Of a DNA stretch of 64,000 nt, positions 8,226-17,127 are shown piece after piece; the stretch's first letter is position 1; each line of letters opens with the position of its first letter. Under the pieces are notes generated by a model, which was not told where the DNA came from, searched no databases, and saw only the letters and a program-made list of their open reading frames with translations. Both the position numbers and the translations under genes were made by a program. The stretch is from Pseudarthrobacter siccitolerans (GTDB taxonomy: Bacteria > Actinomycetota > Actinomycetes > Actinomycetales > Micrococcaceae), in assembly GCF_030823375.1 (NCBI RefSeq), contig NZ_JAUSXB010000001.1:3100001-3164000 (forward strand). Reading direction: 5' to 3'.

Positions 8226-9734
8226 GTGCCGACCGTCGAAAAGGTGCGGCACCTGAATGCTGCCGAACTGCTGGAAGCCGTGGTGGACGAGGGCTCCTTT
8301 GTCTCCTGGGACTCGCCGGCGCAGGAGCCCCCGCTGTCCGAGGAGTACTTTCGCGACCTGGCCAGGGCGCGGGAACGCAGCGGGACCGACGAATCCGTCA
8401 TCACAGGCGCCGGGCTCATCCGCGGACGCCGGGTGGCGTTGATCGTCAGCGAATTTTCCTTCCTTGCCGGTTCCATCGGCCACGCTGCGGCCCAGCGGAT
8501 CGTGGCCGCCGTCGAACGGGCCACTGCTGAGGGACTGCCGTTGCTGGCCGGTCCTGCGTCCGGTGGTACGCGGATGCAGGAGGGGACGCTGGCTTTCCTG
8601 TCCATGGTGAAGATCACCGGGGCGGTGCGGGCCCACCGCCAGGCCGGTCTTCCGTACCTGGTCTACCTGCGCCATCCAACAACCGGCGGCGTGATGGCCT
8701 CCTGGGGATCCCTGGGCCACATCAACGTGGCGGAGCCCGGTTCGCTCCTGGGCTTCCTGGGCCCGCGGGTGTACGAGGCGCTGCACGGCGAAGCGTTTCC
8801 CGACAAAGTGCAGGTGGCGGAAAACCTGTTCAACAAGGGCCTGATCGACGGCGTGGTGGAGCCGGCCGACCTTGCCGACCTCGTGGGCAGGGCCCTTGAC
8901 ATCCTCTGCGCCCGGCGCGGCACACCGCCGGAGGCGCCGGCCACGCTCGCTGTGCGGCCCGCTCCGGTTGACGCGTGGACTTCCATCGGCATTTCCCGGC
9001 GTCCCCGCCGGCCGGACCTGCGGCAGTTGCTCAAATACGGTGCCACCGACGCCCTGCCGTTGAACGGAACGGGGCAGGGGGAGAAGGACCCTGGACTCCT
9101 GTTGGCCCTGGCCCGTTTCGGCGGACAGTCCTGCATTGTCCTCGGGCATGCCCGCCCGCTGCGCAGGGACGCGGCCGGGATGGGTCCCGGTTCCCTGCGG
9201 GAGGCGCGGCGGGGCATGAAGCTGGCCGAGGAGCTGCGGTTGCCGCTGCTCACCGTCATCGATACTGCGGGTGCGGCCCTCTCGCAGGAGGCGGAAGAGG
9301 GCGGGCTGGCGGGCGAAATCGCGCGCTCGCTGCACGAACTTATCGGGCTGGAAGCACCGTCCGTCTCGGTGCTGCTGGGCCAGGGCGCAGGGGGAGGGGC
9401 CTTGGCGTTGCTGCCGGCCGACAGGACCATTGCGGCACAGCACAGCTGGCTCTCACCGCTGCCGCCGGAGGGTGCCAGTGCCATCGTCCACCGGACCACC
9501 GCACATGCCCCGGCCATGGCGCAGGCGCAGGGGGTGAACGTCGCTTCGCTCTACGCCAACGGCCTGGTGGACCACATCGTGGACGAGCGGGACGATGCCT
9601 CGCTGGAACCCCAGCAGTTCTGCCGCCGGATGGCGCTAGCGATCGAGTACGAGCTGGGATCCGTGGCTGGCATTGCCGTGCCGGAGCTGGTGGCGGCCAG
9701 GTCTGCAAAATACCGGAGCCTGGGTGCCGGCTGA
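8226..9734 (+). CDS. Fused AccD/AccA-like carboxyltransferase, possible acyl-CoA decarboxylase
   Basis: 502-residue protein made of two crotonase-fold carboxyltransferase halves. The first (about 1-260) is AccD/MdcD-like, with GPASGGTRMQEGTLAFLSM and FLGPRVYEAL. The second (about 280-500) is AccA/MdcE-like, with RRGMKLAEELRLPLLTVIDTAGA and LLGQGAGGGALALLPADR. The AccD zinc ribbon is absent: there is no CxxC pair in the N-terminus. No biotin carboxylase or biotin carrier gene lies nearby. With a dicarboxylate carrier and CoA-transferase upstream, the likeliest reaction is biotin-independent decarboxylation of malonyl-CoA or a homologue, but carboxylase use with distant subunits is not excluded. 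The start is GTG 8226, one base after the upstream stop, with GGGGG before it. Confidence 0.82.
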   Translation: MPTVEKVRHLNAAELLEAVVDEGSFVSWDSPAQEPPLSEEYFRDLARARERSGTDESVITGAGLIRGRRVALIVSEFSFLAGSIGHAAAQRIVAAVERATAEGLPLLAGPASGGTRMQEGTLAFLSMVKITGAVRAHRQAGLPYLVYLRHPTTGGVMASWGSLGHINVAEPGSLLGFLGPRVYEALHGEAFPDKVQVAENLFNKGLIDGVVEPADLADLVGRALDILCARRGTPPEAPATLAVRPAPVDAWTSIGISRRPRRPDLRQLLKYGATDALPLNGTGQGEKDPGLLLALARFGGQSCIVLGHARPLRRDAAGMGPGSLREARRGMKLAEELRLPLLTVIDTAGAALSQEAEEGGLAGEIARSLHELIGLEAPSVSVLLGQGAGGGALALLPADRTIAAQHSWLSPLPPEGASAIVHRTTAHAPAMAQAQGVNVASLYANGLVDHIVDERDDASLEPQQFCRRMALAIEYELGSVAGIAVPELVAARSAKYRSLGAG

Positions 9735-9737
9735 GCT

Positions 9738-9791
9738 GCCCAGGCTGGCTACCCGCAGTGGCTACGTTCGCTGCGCCCTGGCTACTTCCGC
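9738..9791. repeat. Short imperfect repeats around the LapA-domain gene's stop codon
   Basis: The motif tggctac (GTAGCCA on the minus strand) occurs three times with uneven spacing. On the minus strand the first copy supplies the TAG stop of the LapA-domain gene. This again places a degenerate repeat at a gene's 3' end. Confidence 0.5.
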
Positions 9792-10264
9792 TGGCTGGAG
9801 CGGGCGCGGTGCGCGTTTCTGCGAAGTTGAAGGATCCGGGCGCCACCGGCCACGGCAACCAGGACGCCGCCGGCCACGCTGGCAATAAACAAGGCCATGC
9901 CCAGCGGGACGAAGCCTTCAAGCGCGAAATAGCGGACAGCCACCTGCTCCTGGTTTTGCAGGATAAAGATGATCAGCAGGATCAGGAGTACCAGGGCGGC
10001 CACGACGGCGGCCCACACCACTCCCGTGCGGGTCACGGGTGGCTGGTTGGCGGCAGGCCGGGCGGCGGTTGAGGGCGTTGGATCCGGTAGCGGCCTCGAA
10101 TCCGGTGCCTGCGCTCCGGGTGCCGTTCCCTGCGCCTCCGGGGCAGGACCGGGGGTAGTTGTTGCATCCACGCGGGCGGGTGTTCCGGCAGCAGGCGGGT
10201 TGCTCCCGGCGTAATTTCCGACGGGCTCCGGCTGTCCGGCTGGCGGGTAGTTTCCGGTGCTCAT
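9782..10264 (-). CDS. LapA-domain (DUF1049) membrane protein
   Basis: 160-residue protein. The first 75 residues are Pro/Ala/Thr-rich and probably cytosolic and disordered. Two transmembrane segments follow (VVWAAVVAALVLLILLIIFIL and PLGMALFIASVAGGVLVAVAG), separated by the typical QNQEQVAVRYFALEGFVPLGMAL stretch seen in LapA/DUF1049 proteins. A basic tail (RRNAHRARSSQRK) closes it. In gammaproteobacteria LapA works in LPS assembly; in this LPS-free lineage the function is unknown. The ribosome site GGGAAGGGAACC precedes ATG 10264. The upstream region carries a perfect 12-bp palindrome. Confidence 0.82.
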   Translation of the reverse strand: MSTGNYPPAGQPEPVGNYAGSNPPAAGTPARVDATTTPGPAPEAQGTAPGAQAPDSRPLPDPTPSTAARPAANQPPVTRTGVVWAAVVAALVLLILLIIFILQNQEQVAVRYFALEGFVPLGMALFIASVAGGVLVAVAGGARILQLRRNAHRARSSQRK

Positions 10265-10301
10265 GCTGGTTCCCTTCCCAATACTCCTATAAACGCAATA
10301 C

Positions 10302-10313
10302 TAAGCATGCTTA
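10302..10313. promoter_or_regulatory. Perfect palindrome TAAGCATGCTTA upstream of the LapA-domain gene
   Basis: A 12-bp perfect palindrome lies 38 bp upstream of ATG 10264 and close to an AT-rich TTTATAGGAGTAT stretch, so it sits where an operator or promoter element would. A half-site ATGCTTA recurs at 14397-14403, upstream of the small gene at 14447. Confidence 0.4.
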
Positions 10314-10450
10314 TGGTCCCACCCTAGTAGGTGTCCTCGGAACAACACAACGGGAGGGACGCGCAACAGGAATGCAGATGCAGGCCCCCGCGCAGAACTA
10401 AGCAGCGGTTCATTGGCCGCAATGCCGAGTCAGATTCCGGATGGGCGCCG

Positions 10451-10813
10451 CTACGTTCCGGAGATTCGTTCGGCGTGCTCCCGCTCTTGCTCGCTCAGTT
10501 CCGCCCGGCCGCTCGCGAGGAGCGTCCAGCGGGAGACGGTGTTGTGGGGCGTGTCAAAGGCGCCCCATGCCAGGGCTCCGTCAATGAGCCCCCGCACGTC
10601 GCCTTCAGAAGCGGGTTGCGTGGCGAAGATGATCCGCAGCGAAACCACGTCCCCGTCCCGGGATAAGCCGGTGTAGTGTGCGGCAAGCGGGCATGGCGGC
10701 GGATGTTTCGAACTCCCGCACAAGGCAGTAGTGATGGCGGCGCCAGGTGCGGCAGGATCGGCAGCGGCGCCAGTCATCAGCAGGGTGGCGGCGTGCACAT
10801 AAAGTCCGTTCAT
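10451..10813 (-). CDS. Small hypothetical protein
   Basis: 120-residue protein of unknown function. ATG 10813 is favoured because AAAGGA lies upstream at a suitable distance. It has an alpha/beta composition with a central TGLSRDGDVVSLRIIFATQP strand region and a charged C-terminus (ELSEQEREHAERISG), no signal peptide and no clear membrane segment. I recognise no family. Codon usage and GC look like the neighbours, supporting a real gene. Confidence 0.6.
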   Translation of the reverse strand: MNGLYVHAATLLMTGAAADPAAPGAAITTALCGSSKHPPPCPLAAHYTGLSRDGDVVSLRIIFATQPASEGDVRGLIDGALAWGAFDTPHNTVSRWTLLASGRAELSEQEREHAERISGT

Positions 10814-10854
10814 TCCACTGATCCTTTCGCCCCGGTCTTGCGGCTTGCCGTTCC

Positions 10855-10921
10855 CTGGTTGCCGCTTCCTTACTCCTGCTACCCGCCGCTCCTGCAACCT
10901 GCCGCCCCTGCAACCCGCCGC
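10855..10921. repeat. Degenerate 16-17-bp tandem repeat
   Basis: Three to four imperfect units of the type ctgcaacccgccgctc run between the two small minus-strand genes, just past the hairpin that ends the gene at 10987. Confidence 0.5.
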
Positions 10922-10937
10922 TCTTTCTCAAACGCAG

Positions 10938-10969
10938 CGGAAGGGCCTCCGGTGGAGTCCCTTCCGTTG
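10938..10969 (-). terminator. Strong hairpin terminator after the small MCYSS protein gene
   Basis: CGGAAGGG and CCCTTCCG close an outer stem and CTCC/GGAG an inner one around a GGT loop, giving about 12 paired bases. It lies 18 bp past the stop of the minus-strand gene at 10987. Confidence 0.7.
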
Positions 10970-10986
10970 TTTGCACCGTCAAGGCG

Positions 10987-11190
10987 TCAGACCCTCTCTT
11001 TGCTCTTTTCAGCCGAGGGGGTGCGGGGCGCTGGCGTCCTGCGCCAGTTGGGGAATGCCCAGAACGTGAAGTCCTGCGCCTTGACCGGCTTCTCCGGAGT
11101 TTCCGCCGGGGTTTCCTGCTTCGCCTCGGGCTGGCGGTCAGCTTCCTTCCTGATGCCCCACCCGAAGTCCTTGCTGGATGAATAGCACAT
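10987..11190 (-). CDS. Small conserved MCYSS-type hypothetical protein
   Basis: 67-residue protein beginning MCYSSSKDFGWGIRKEADR. ATG 11190 is fixed by AGGAGG six bases upstream; a longer start at 11205 would include the ribosome site. The N-terminal MCYSS...FGW signature recurs in small actinobacterial proteins without known function. The middle is acidic and Pro/Glu/Lys-rich, and the end (DFTFWAFPNWRRTPAP) carries aromatic residues. The single Cys-2 could be a metal or redox site; this is only a suggestion. Confidence 0.7.
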   Translation of the reverse strand: MCYSSSKDFGWGIRKEADRQPEAKQETPAETPEKPVKAQDFTFWAFPNWRRTPAPRTPSAEKSKERV

Positions 11191-11277
11191 CACAGGCCTC
11201 CTCATAGTGACTGCCCCTTAATCGTCCTCCTGATCGCCCGCGGAGTCGAGGCTATGGCGGTAAGAGCCGCGGCAGCG

Positions 11278-12696
11278 TCAGAAGCCCAGTTGCCGGGCCA
11301 CCTGCAGCAGGAGCGCCTCCGACCCCATCCGCCCCACCAGCTGGATCCCCATCGGCAGCCCTTGGCCGGCCGCGCCGCCCGTCCAGTGGACAGGGATGGT
11401 GATGGCCGGGAGGCCGCACACGTTGACCATGGAGGACCACGGTGCGAATTCGCACTGTTTCCGGTAGTCGCCGTCGGCATCCCCTGCCCACTGCCCCGCC
11501 GGCCAGGGGGCACTGCCGTGTGCTGCTCCGGTGAACCAGCCCACCGGGCGCGGCGTCTGCGCGAGCGCCGGCATCAGCAGCAGGTCCCACTGCGCGTACT
11601 GGGTCACCGTGTCCCGCTCAAACTGCCGCAGGAACGCCAGTGCTTCGTTCAGCTTGGCGGCGCTGCGCTGTTGGGCCCGGCGGCGGAACGTCCGGGTCAG
11701 CGGTGCCAGCAGCGCTTCGCGGTGGGGGCTGATCCGCGCCGCGCCCACTGCCGCCGTCCACGCCGTGGTGAACGCATCCGGGTACCTGTTGTCGTAGCGG
11801 ACGCCGGCGTCACTGAGCGAATGACCGGCACCCTCAAGGAGTTTTTCGCCCGCCCGGAGTGCGTCCAGGGCCTCCTGGTCCGGGGTGAACGGGAAGGTGC
11901 CGGACCAGGGACTGTCCAGCGTGACGCCGATCCGCAGCCGCGGCGGCTCCTGTTCCACCGCCTTGAGGTAGCTGCTTTCCGGAGACTCCGCCGGAACGAG
12001 TGCATCCATCATCAGGGCGGCGTCGGCGGCGCTCCGGGCCAGGGGACCGGCCGCTACCAGCCGGGCGGGGTCGCCCAGGCTTTCCCCGGCGGGCACCAGG
12101 CCCCGGCCCGGCTTCAGGCCCACCAGGCCGCACGCCGCGGCAGGGATGCGGATGGAGCCGCCACCGTCCGTTCCGGGCGCAAGCGGAAGAAGTCCGGCGG
12201 CCACCGCTGCGGCGCTGCCGCCCGAGGAACCGCCTGAGCTCCTGCTCAGGGCATGGGGATTGCGCGACGGCGGCGCCACGCGGTTTTCGCTGTAGGCCGT
12301 CAGTCCGAATTCAGGCACCTGCGTCTTGCCCAGGGAGATCACGCCGGCTTCCTTCAGGAGCGAGACCAAGGGGCCATCGCTGACCGCGGGTTTGTGGTCC
12401 CGGGCGGCGCTGCCGTGGGTAGTCACCACACCGGCCACGTCGGTGAGGTCCTTGAAGGCCAGGGGCATTCCGTGCAGGAGGGGAAGCTCTTCCTGGGGAG
12501 TGCGGGCCCGGAGCGAGTCGGCGGCGCCCGCACTGCTCATCGCCTGCTCGGCCGTGACCGTGACAAACGCGCCCAGCAGGGGATTCTGCTCTTCGATCCG
12601 GGCCAGGAAGTGGGCCGTGACTTCCGCAGAGGAGACCTCGCCCTTGCGGAGGCTGTCCCGGAGTGCGACAGCGGATAATCCGTGAAGATCAGCCAA
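11278..12696 (-). CDS. Amidase signature family hydrolase
   Basis: 472-residue cytoplasmic amidase hydrolysing a carboxamide to acid and ammonia; the natural substrate is unknown. The Ser-cisSer-Lys triad is complete: Lys82 (LAFKDL), cis-Ser157 in RSSGGSSGGSAA and nucleophile Ser181 in GTDGGGSIRIPAA, with the exact 24-residue serine spacing of the family. It starts at TTG 12696 with GGAG about 10 bases upstream. It is an isolated gene on the minus strand with a 278-bp gap before the divergent rhodanese gene. It is not GatA, since no gatC or gatB is adjacent and the length and C-terminus differ. Confidence 0.88.
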   Translation of the reverse strand: MADLHGLSAVALRDSLRKGEVSSAEVTAHFLARIEEQNPLLGAFVTVTAEQAMSSAGAADSLRARTPQEELPLLHGMPLAFKDLTDVAGVVTTHGSAARDHKPAVSDGPLVSLLKEAGVISLGKTQVPEFGLTAYSENRVAPPSRNPHALSRSSGGSSGGSAAAVAAGLLPLAPGTDGGGSIRIPAAACGLVGLKPGRGLVPAGESLGDPARLVAAGPLARSAADAALMMDALVPAESPESSYLKAVEQEPPRLRIGVTLDSPWSGTFPFTPDQEALDALRAGEKLLEGAGHSLSDAGVRYDNRYPDAFTTAWTAAVGAARISPHREALLAPLTRTFRRRAQQRSAAKLNEALAFLRQFERDTVTQYAQWDLLLMPALAQTPRPVGWFTGAAHGSAPWPAGQWAGDADGDYRKQCEFAPWSSMVNVCGLPAITIPVHWTGGAAGQGLPMGIQLVGRMGSEALLLQVARQLGF

Positions 12697-12974
12697 GGTA
12701 CCGCGGCTCCATGGACTCCCGGGCCGCGCCGCTGGACATGGTGCCGGGCTGGTCTGCAGGCAAGGTTCCTCCCAGGGTTCTTGCTACAACATGGTTCCCA
12801 AAGCCTAACGCGCAGTCCCTCGGGCAGGCAGGGGCGCGGGGATCAGGCTCAAGCGCGGGACCGGTCCCATGCAGCACTGGTGTCAGGGCCCGGGGCTGGT
12901 CTTAGGACCGGGCACTGGACCCAGAGCCGTACTAGGCTTAAAGCTGACCACGATCTGCCAGACAGGACTTTCCC

Positions 12975-13301
12975 ATGAGCGATTTCGATACCGTCCGCGT
13001 CAACGACATTCCTGAAGACGCCGCGATCCTGGATGTCCGGGAGGACTATGAATGGGTGGCCGGCCATGCCGACGGCGCTGTCCACATCCCGCTGGACCAG
13101 TTGCCCGCCCGGCTGGACGAGCTCGATCCGGACCATGACCTCTACGTCATCTGCCGGACCGGCGGCAGATCCTTCCGGGCCGCGCAGTGGCTGACGGGCC
13201 AGGGCTACACCGCGATCAATGTCTCGGGCGGCATGGACCAGTGGCTGGAAGCCGGAAAGCCCCTGGTATCCGACAACGGCCTGAAGCCGCTGGTGCTCTA
13301 A
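12975..13301 (+). CDS. Single-domain rhodanese-like protein
   Basis: 108-residue rhodanese/sulfurtransferase domain. The active-site loop CRTGGRS begins at Cys60, followed by the LTGQGYTAINVSGGMDQWL helix typical of the fold; DVREDYEWVAGHADGAVHIPL marks the N-terminal half. It likely carries persulfide sulfur in the cytoplasm; partner unknown. AGGA lies upstream of ATG 12975. The pheA gene follows 73 bp later on the same strand. Confidence 0.9.
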   Translation: MSDFDTVRVNDIPEDAAILDVREDYEWVAGHADGAVHIPLDQLPARLDELDPDHDLYVICRTGGRSFRAAQWLTGQGYTAINVSGGMDQWLEAGKPLVSDNGLKPLVL

Positions 13302-13374
13302 CCCGCCCCAAAGCGCCCCTTCGCCCGCAGCGCACACCTTTTCACTTTCACCGCGCCCCTTCAAAGGAGCCTTC

Positions 13375-14352
13375 ATGCCCGCGTCCCGCCTCACCTATGC
13401 CTTCCTCGGGCCCGAAGGCACCTTCACGGAGGCCGCGCTGCTGCAGGTGCCGGGCGCTGCGCACGCCAGCCGCGTCCCGGCGTCGAACGTTAATGCCGCC
13501 TTGGACAAAGTGCGCGATGGTTCCGCCGACGCCGCCATGGTGCCCATCGAAAATTCTGTGGAGGGCGGCGTCACCGCCACCCTTGACGCCATCGCCACCG
13601 GACAGGAACTGCGGATCCTCCGCGAAGTCCTGGTGCCCATCAGCTTTGTCCTGGTGGCCCGGCCCGGCGTAGGGCTGCAGGACATCCGGCGGGTCTCCAC
13701 CCACGGCCATGCCTGGGCGCAGTGCCGGCTCTGGATGGACGCCCATCTTCCGGACGCGGAATACGTGCCCGGGTCATCCACCGCTGCCGCTGCCCTGGGG
13801 TTGTTGGAGGAGGACTGCCATTACGACGCCGCGATCTGCGCACCGCTGGTGGCCGAGGAACAGCCCGGGCTCTCCGCGCTCGCCGGGAACATCGGCGACA
13901 ATCCGGATGCCGTCACACGCTTCATCCTGGTCAGCCGCCCCGGCACCCTGCCGGAACGCACCGGAGCGGACAAAACCAGTGTGGTTGTTCCGCTGCCCGA
14001 AGACCGGCCCGGCGCCCTGATGGAGATCCTGGACCAGTTCGCCAGCCGTGGCGTGAACCTCAGCCGGATCGAGTCCCGGCCCACCGGCCAGTACCTGGGC
14101 CATTACTTCTTCAGCATCGACGCCGACGGCCATCTCGGTGACGCACGGGTGGCTGATGCCCTGGCGGGACTTCACCGCATCAGCCCTGCCACCCGTTTCC
14201 TGGGTTCGTACCCTCGGGCGGACCACCGGGAGACGGTGGTGAAAGCCCACACTTCGGACGGGGCGTTCCAGGCAGCGCAGGCCTGGGTGGCAGGGCTGCA
14301 ACCCGGTCCTGCCCGCAGGGAAAGCGGTTCCGCCGCTTCGCCGACAGCGTAG
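13375..14352 (+). CDS. pheA: Prephenate dehydratase
   Basis: 325-residue enzyme converting prephenate to phenylpyruvate in phenylalanine biosynthesis. The catalytic domain carries GPEGTF (residues 12-17), VPIENSVEGGV, and the VTRFILV motif with the key Thr. An ACT regulatory domain (about residues 200-280) contains PGALMEILDQFASRGVNLSRIESRP, the ESRP motif of phenylalanine feedback sites. There is no chorismate mutase fusion, as usual for actinobacteria. AAAGGAG precedes ATG 13375. The tail after residue 285 is Ala-rich and poorly conserved. Confidence 0.96.
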   Translation: MPASRLTYAFLGPEGTFTEAALLQVPGAAHASRVPASNVNAALDKVRDGSADAAMVPIENSVEGGVTATLDAIATGQELRILREVLVPISFVLVARPGVGLQDIRRVSTHGHAWAQCRLWMDAHLPDAEYVPGSSTAAAALGLLEEDCHYDAAICAPLVAEEQPGLSALAGNIGDNPDAVTRFILVSRPGTLPERTGADKTSVVVPLPEDRPGALMEILDQFASRGVNLSRIESRPTGQYLGHYFFSIDADGHLGDARVADALAGLHRISPATRFLGSYPRADHRETVVKAHTSDGAFQAAQAWVAGLQPGPARRESGSAASPTA

Positions 14353-14446
14353 GCAATTCCCTCTTTTACCACTTCCGCAGGCTGTGGACAATGCGTATGC
14401 TTACTTGATCCACATGGGGGATGGCCCCTAACGAAGGGAGCGGGTC

Positions 14447-14653
14447 ATGACTACCAGCAGCACCGACAATGATGGCCAGGGAATGATCGTCAATCCCCGT
14501 CCCACCGCGGACAACCAGGATTGGGACGGCGACGACGCTGACCGTGCCGACCGCCTGCGCTTCGAAGAGGAACAGGCCATGATCCGCGAGCAGTCCGAGG
14601 CCCGTGCCGCAGCGAAAGCCGCCGCCGAGGCGAAAAAGGAAGCCAACGCCTGA
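14447..14653 (+). CDS. Small acidic/charged hypothetical protein
   Basis: 68-residue hydrophilic protein: an acidic Asp-rich N-terminal half and a predicted helical, Ala/Lys/Glu-rich C-terminal half (about 35 residues) that could form a coiled coil. GAAGGGAG lies correctly before ATG 14447. No known domain. It is flanked by pheA (same strand) and a convergent kinase gene 24 bp away. I accept it as real because of the clear ribosome site. Confidence 0.65.
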   Translation: MTTSSTDNDGQGMIVNPRPTADNQDWDGDDADRADRLRFEEEQAMIREQSEARAAAKAAAEAKKEANA

Positions 14654-14677
14654 CAGTCCGGTTCGGCTGAATGCCGC

Positions 14678-15742
14678 TTAGCCCCGGGACGCCCCGCCCT
14701 TGACCCTGATCAATAACGAACGCGGTTCCACCTGGACAGTGACCTTGGTGGCCTCGCCTGCCGTGTCCCCGTCGAGCTGGGTGGGCATTGGTTCCGGGCA
14801 CTTGATGACGATCCTGCCGGACCGGTAAATCGTCATGATGGGCAGCTTCCCGCTGTGCTTGAACATGATTTTGACGTACATCAGCAGCCAACCGATGGCA
14901 CTGCGCGGACTCATTACCACCACGTCCAGCATGCCGTCGTCGATCATGGCCTGCGGGATGAAGTCGATACCGCCGGGGACCAGGCCACAGTTGGCGAAGA
15001 GGACGCTGCGGATGTTGCGGACCTGGTCCGGGCTGCCGTCGAAGGAGATGGAGATCTTCTTCCGCCGGCCGGGCAGGTGGCGCATCCCCGCCTCCGTATA
15101 GGCCAGCCAGCCGAACGTCCTTTTCAGCCCGGCATTGGTGTCCGCCAGCACTTCTGCGTCCATGCCGATTCCTGCGATCACCAGGAATACGTGCTCGGAT
15201 GAATGCCCGGTCCGTGAGTTCTCGATGCCCATCCGGGCGGTGTCGATGTGACGCTGGTGGCCGAAGAGGGCCGTCTGCACGTTGCCGTGAAGGTCGTTGA
15301 CGTCCAGGTCCACGTTGCGGGCCAGGAGGTTCCCGGTGCCCAGCGGGATAAGACCCATGGCAACCCCGGTGCGGGTAAGTGACTCGGCCACGACGCGGAC
15401 CGTACCGTCGCCGCCGCCCACCAGGACGACGTCGGGCTTGTGGGCCAAAGCCGCCTGCACCTGAGAGAAGCCGGGGTCCTCCGCCGTCGTCTCGTAGAAG
15501 ACAGGTTCCTCCCAGCCGGCCGTCAGGCACGCCCGCTGGATGGTGGCTTTTGTTTCGTCGGCGCGGGCTTTGATGGGGTTCAGTATCACGGCCACGCGTT
15601 GCTGGCTAAGGCCGGACTCGTACGCGTCCCCACCTACCGCACTGCGCACATGCAGGGCCTTGAGCCTGCGGACTCCCCACCAGCTGGAAATGGCGAAGGC
15701 AAGCGCCACCGCAATCAGCACGTAGAGAATCAGGTCGCTCAT
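14678..15742 (-). CDS. Diacylglycerol kinase-like lipid kinase (YegS/DgkB family)
   Basis: 354-residue protein with one N-terminal membrane helix (residues 3-23) and a DAGK catalytic domain. The nucleotide site GGGDGT is at 109-114 and the glycine-rich PLGTGN at 133-138; downstream [12 protein letters not shown] and [12 protein letters not shown] complete the family pattern. It should phosphorylate a lipid such as diacylglycerol at the inner face of the membrane, recycling lipids or making phosphatidic acid; sphingoid or undecaprenol substrates cannot be excluded. It is divergent from serS across about 90 bp. Confidence 0.88.
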   Translation of the reverse strand: MSDLILYVLIAVALAFAISSWWGVRRLKALHVRSAVGGDAYESGLSQQRVAVILNPIKARADETKATIQRACLTAGWEEPVFYETTAEDPGFSQVQAALAHKPDVVLVGGGDGTVRVVAESLTRTGVAMGLIPLGTGNLLARNVDLDVNDLHGNVQTALFGHQRHIDTARMGIENSRTGHSSEHVFLVIAGIGMDAEVLADTNAGLKRTFGWLAYTEAGMRHLPGRRKKISISFDGSPDQVRNIRSVLFANCGLVPGGIDFIPQAMIDDGMLDVVVMSPRSAIGWLLMYVKIMFKHSGKLPIMTIYRSGRIVIKCPEPMPTQLDGDTAGEATKVTVQVEPRSLLIRVKGGASRG

Positions 15743-15820
15743 AGTGCCTCAACAGTATCCCGGCGGCACCTGCGCGTTCCGGCCCAGCGGCCCGCCGCCG
15801 TCGTACTCCTTCGGATTGGA

Positions 15821-15826
15821 TACCCT
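15821..15826 (+). promoter_or_regulatory. -10 box (TACCCT) for a leaderless serS transcript
   Basis: TACCCT fits TANNNT and ends 6 bases before GTG 15833. No ribosome site is present, so transcription is predicted to begin at or next to the start codon. Confidence 0.5.
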
Positions 15827-15832
15827 TATGTG

Positions 15833-17113
15833 GTGATCGACGTAAAAGACCTCAGCGAAAACCCGGAGAAGTTCCGAGCCAGCCAGCGCGCCCGCGGCGC
15901 GGACGAATCAGTGGTGGACGCGATCATTTCCGCCGACTCCGCCCGCCGCGCGGCGCTGATCCGCTTCGAAAACCTCCGCGCCGAGCAGAACGCCTTCGGC
16001 AAGAAGGTGGCCCAGGCCAAGGGCGACGAGAAGAAGGCCCTGCTGGCCGAGGTCAAGGAGCTGGCCAATTCGGTGAAGGCAGCCTCCGCTGAAGCGGACG
16101 CCGCGCAGACCAAGCAGGAAGAACTACTGCGCACCATCCCGAACCTCATCGAGGACGGCGTGCCCGAGGGCGGCGAGGACGACTACGTAGTGGTCAAAAC
16201 CGTTGGCACGCCCCGCGAATTCCCCGACTTTGAGCCCAGGGACCACCTGGAAATCGGCGAACTGATCGGTGCCATCGACATGGAGCGCGGCGCCAAGGTG
16301 TCCGGCGCGCGCTTCTACTTCCTCCGCGGCGTGGGTGCCCGGCTGGAGATGGCGCTGCTGCAGATGGCCATGGAACAGGCCATCCAGGCCGGCTTCGTCC
16401 CGATGATCACGCCAACCCTGGTGCGCCCCGAGACGATGCAGGGCACGGGCTTTGATGTAAAGCACGACGCCGAGATCTACCGTCTCGCCGAAGACGACCT
16501 TTACCTGGTGGGCACCTCCGAGGTGGCGCTGGCCGGGTACCACGCGGACGAGATCCTGGACTTTTCTGCCGGTCCCATCCGCTACGCCGGCCAGAGCTCC
16601 TGCTACCGCCGGGAAGCAGGTTCCCACGGCAAGGACACCCGCGGCATCATCCGCGTGCACCAGTTCAACAAGGTGGAGATGTTCATCTACACCACTGTTG
16701 AGGAGGCTGCGGCGGAGCACCAGCGGCTGCTGGCGTGGGAAGAGGAGATGCTGGCCAAGTGCGAGCTGCCGTACCGGGTTATCGACACCGCGGCCGGCGA
16801 TCTCGGAACGTCAGCGGCCCGCAAGTACGACTGCGAAGCCTGGGTTCCCACCCAGGGCGCGTACCGCGAGCTGACCTCCACCTCCAACTGCACCACCTTC
16901 CAGGCCCGCCGCCTGAACATCCGCGAACGCGTGGTGAACGAGGCAGGCGTCGCCAAGGGCACCCGGGCCGTGGCCACCCTGAACGGAACGCTGGCCACCA
17001 CCCGCTGGATCGTGGCGCTGCTGGAGCACCACCAGAACGCGGACGGCTCGGTGAACGTGCCCAAGGCGCTGCAGAAGTACCTGGGCGGGCTTGAGGTCCT
17101 CCCGGTTCTATAG
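15833..17113 (+). CDS. serS: Seryl-tRNA synthetase
   Basis: 426-residue class II synthetase charging tRNA-Ser. The N-terminal 110 residues are a long antiparallel coiled-coil arm that grips the tRNA extra arm; motif 2 ([24 protein letters not shown] starts it) and motif 3 ([17 protein letters not shown]) are intact. GTG 15833 gives the usual MIDVKDL start; GTG 15830 is an alternative. There is no Shine-Dalgarno sequence, but a -10 box at the right distance suggests leaderless translation. It ends just before a repeat element shared with the following nuclease gene. Confidence 0.96.
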   Translation: MIDVKDLSENPEKFRASQRARGADESVVDAIISADSARRAALIRFENLRAEQNAFGKKVAQAKGDEKKALLAEVKELANSVKAASAEADAAQTKQEELLRTIPNLIEDGVPEGGEDDYVVVKTVGTPREFPDFEPRDHLEIGELIGAIDMERGAKVSGARFYFLRGVGARLEMALLQMAMEQAIQAGFVPMITPTLVRPETMQGTGFDVKHDAEIYRLAEDDLYLVGTSEVALAGYHADEILDFSAGPIRYAGQSSCYRREAGSHGKDTRGIIRVHQFNKVEMFIYTTVEEAAAEHQRLLAWEEEMLAKCELPYRVIDTAAGDLGTSAARKYDCEAWVPTQGAYRELTSTSNCTTFQARRLNIRERVVNEAGVAKGTRAVATLNGTLATTRWIVALLEHHQNADGSVNVPKALQKYLGGLEVLPVL

Positions 17114-17127
17114 TTTCGGCTGGTCCT

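Noticed and set aside
12697..12974. Small open frames in the gap between amidase and rhodanese genes
   Set aside because: No ribosome site, no conserved composition, and overlapping frames on both strands; nothing convincing in these 278 bp besides promoters.
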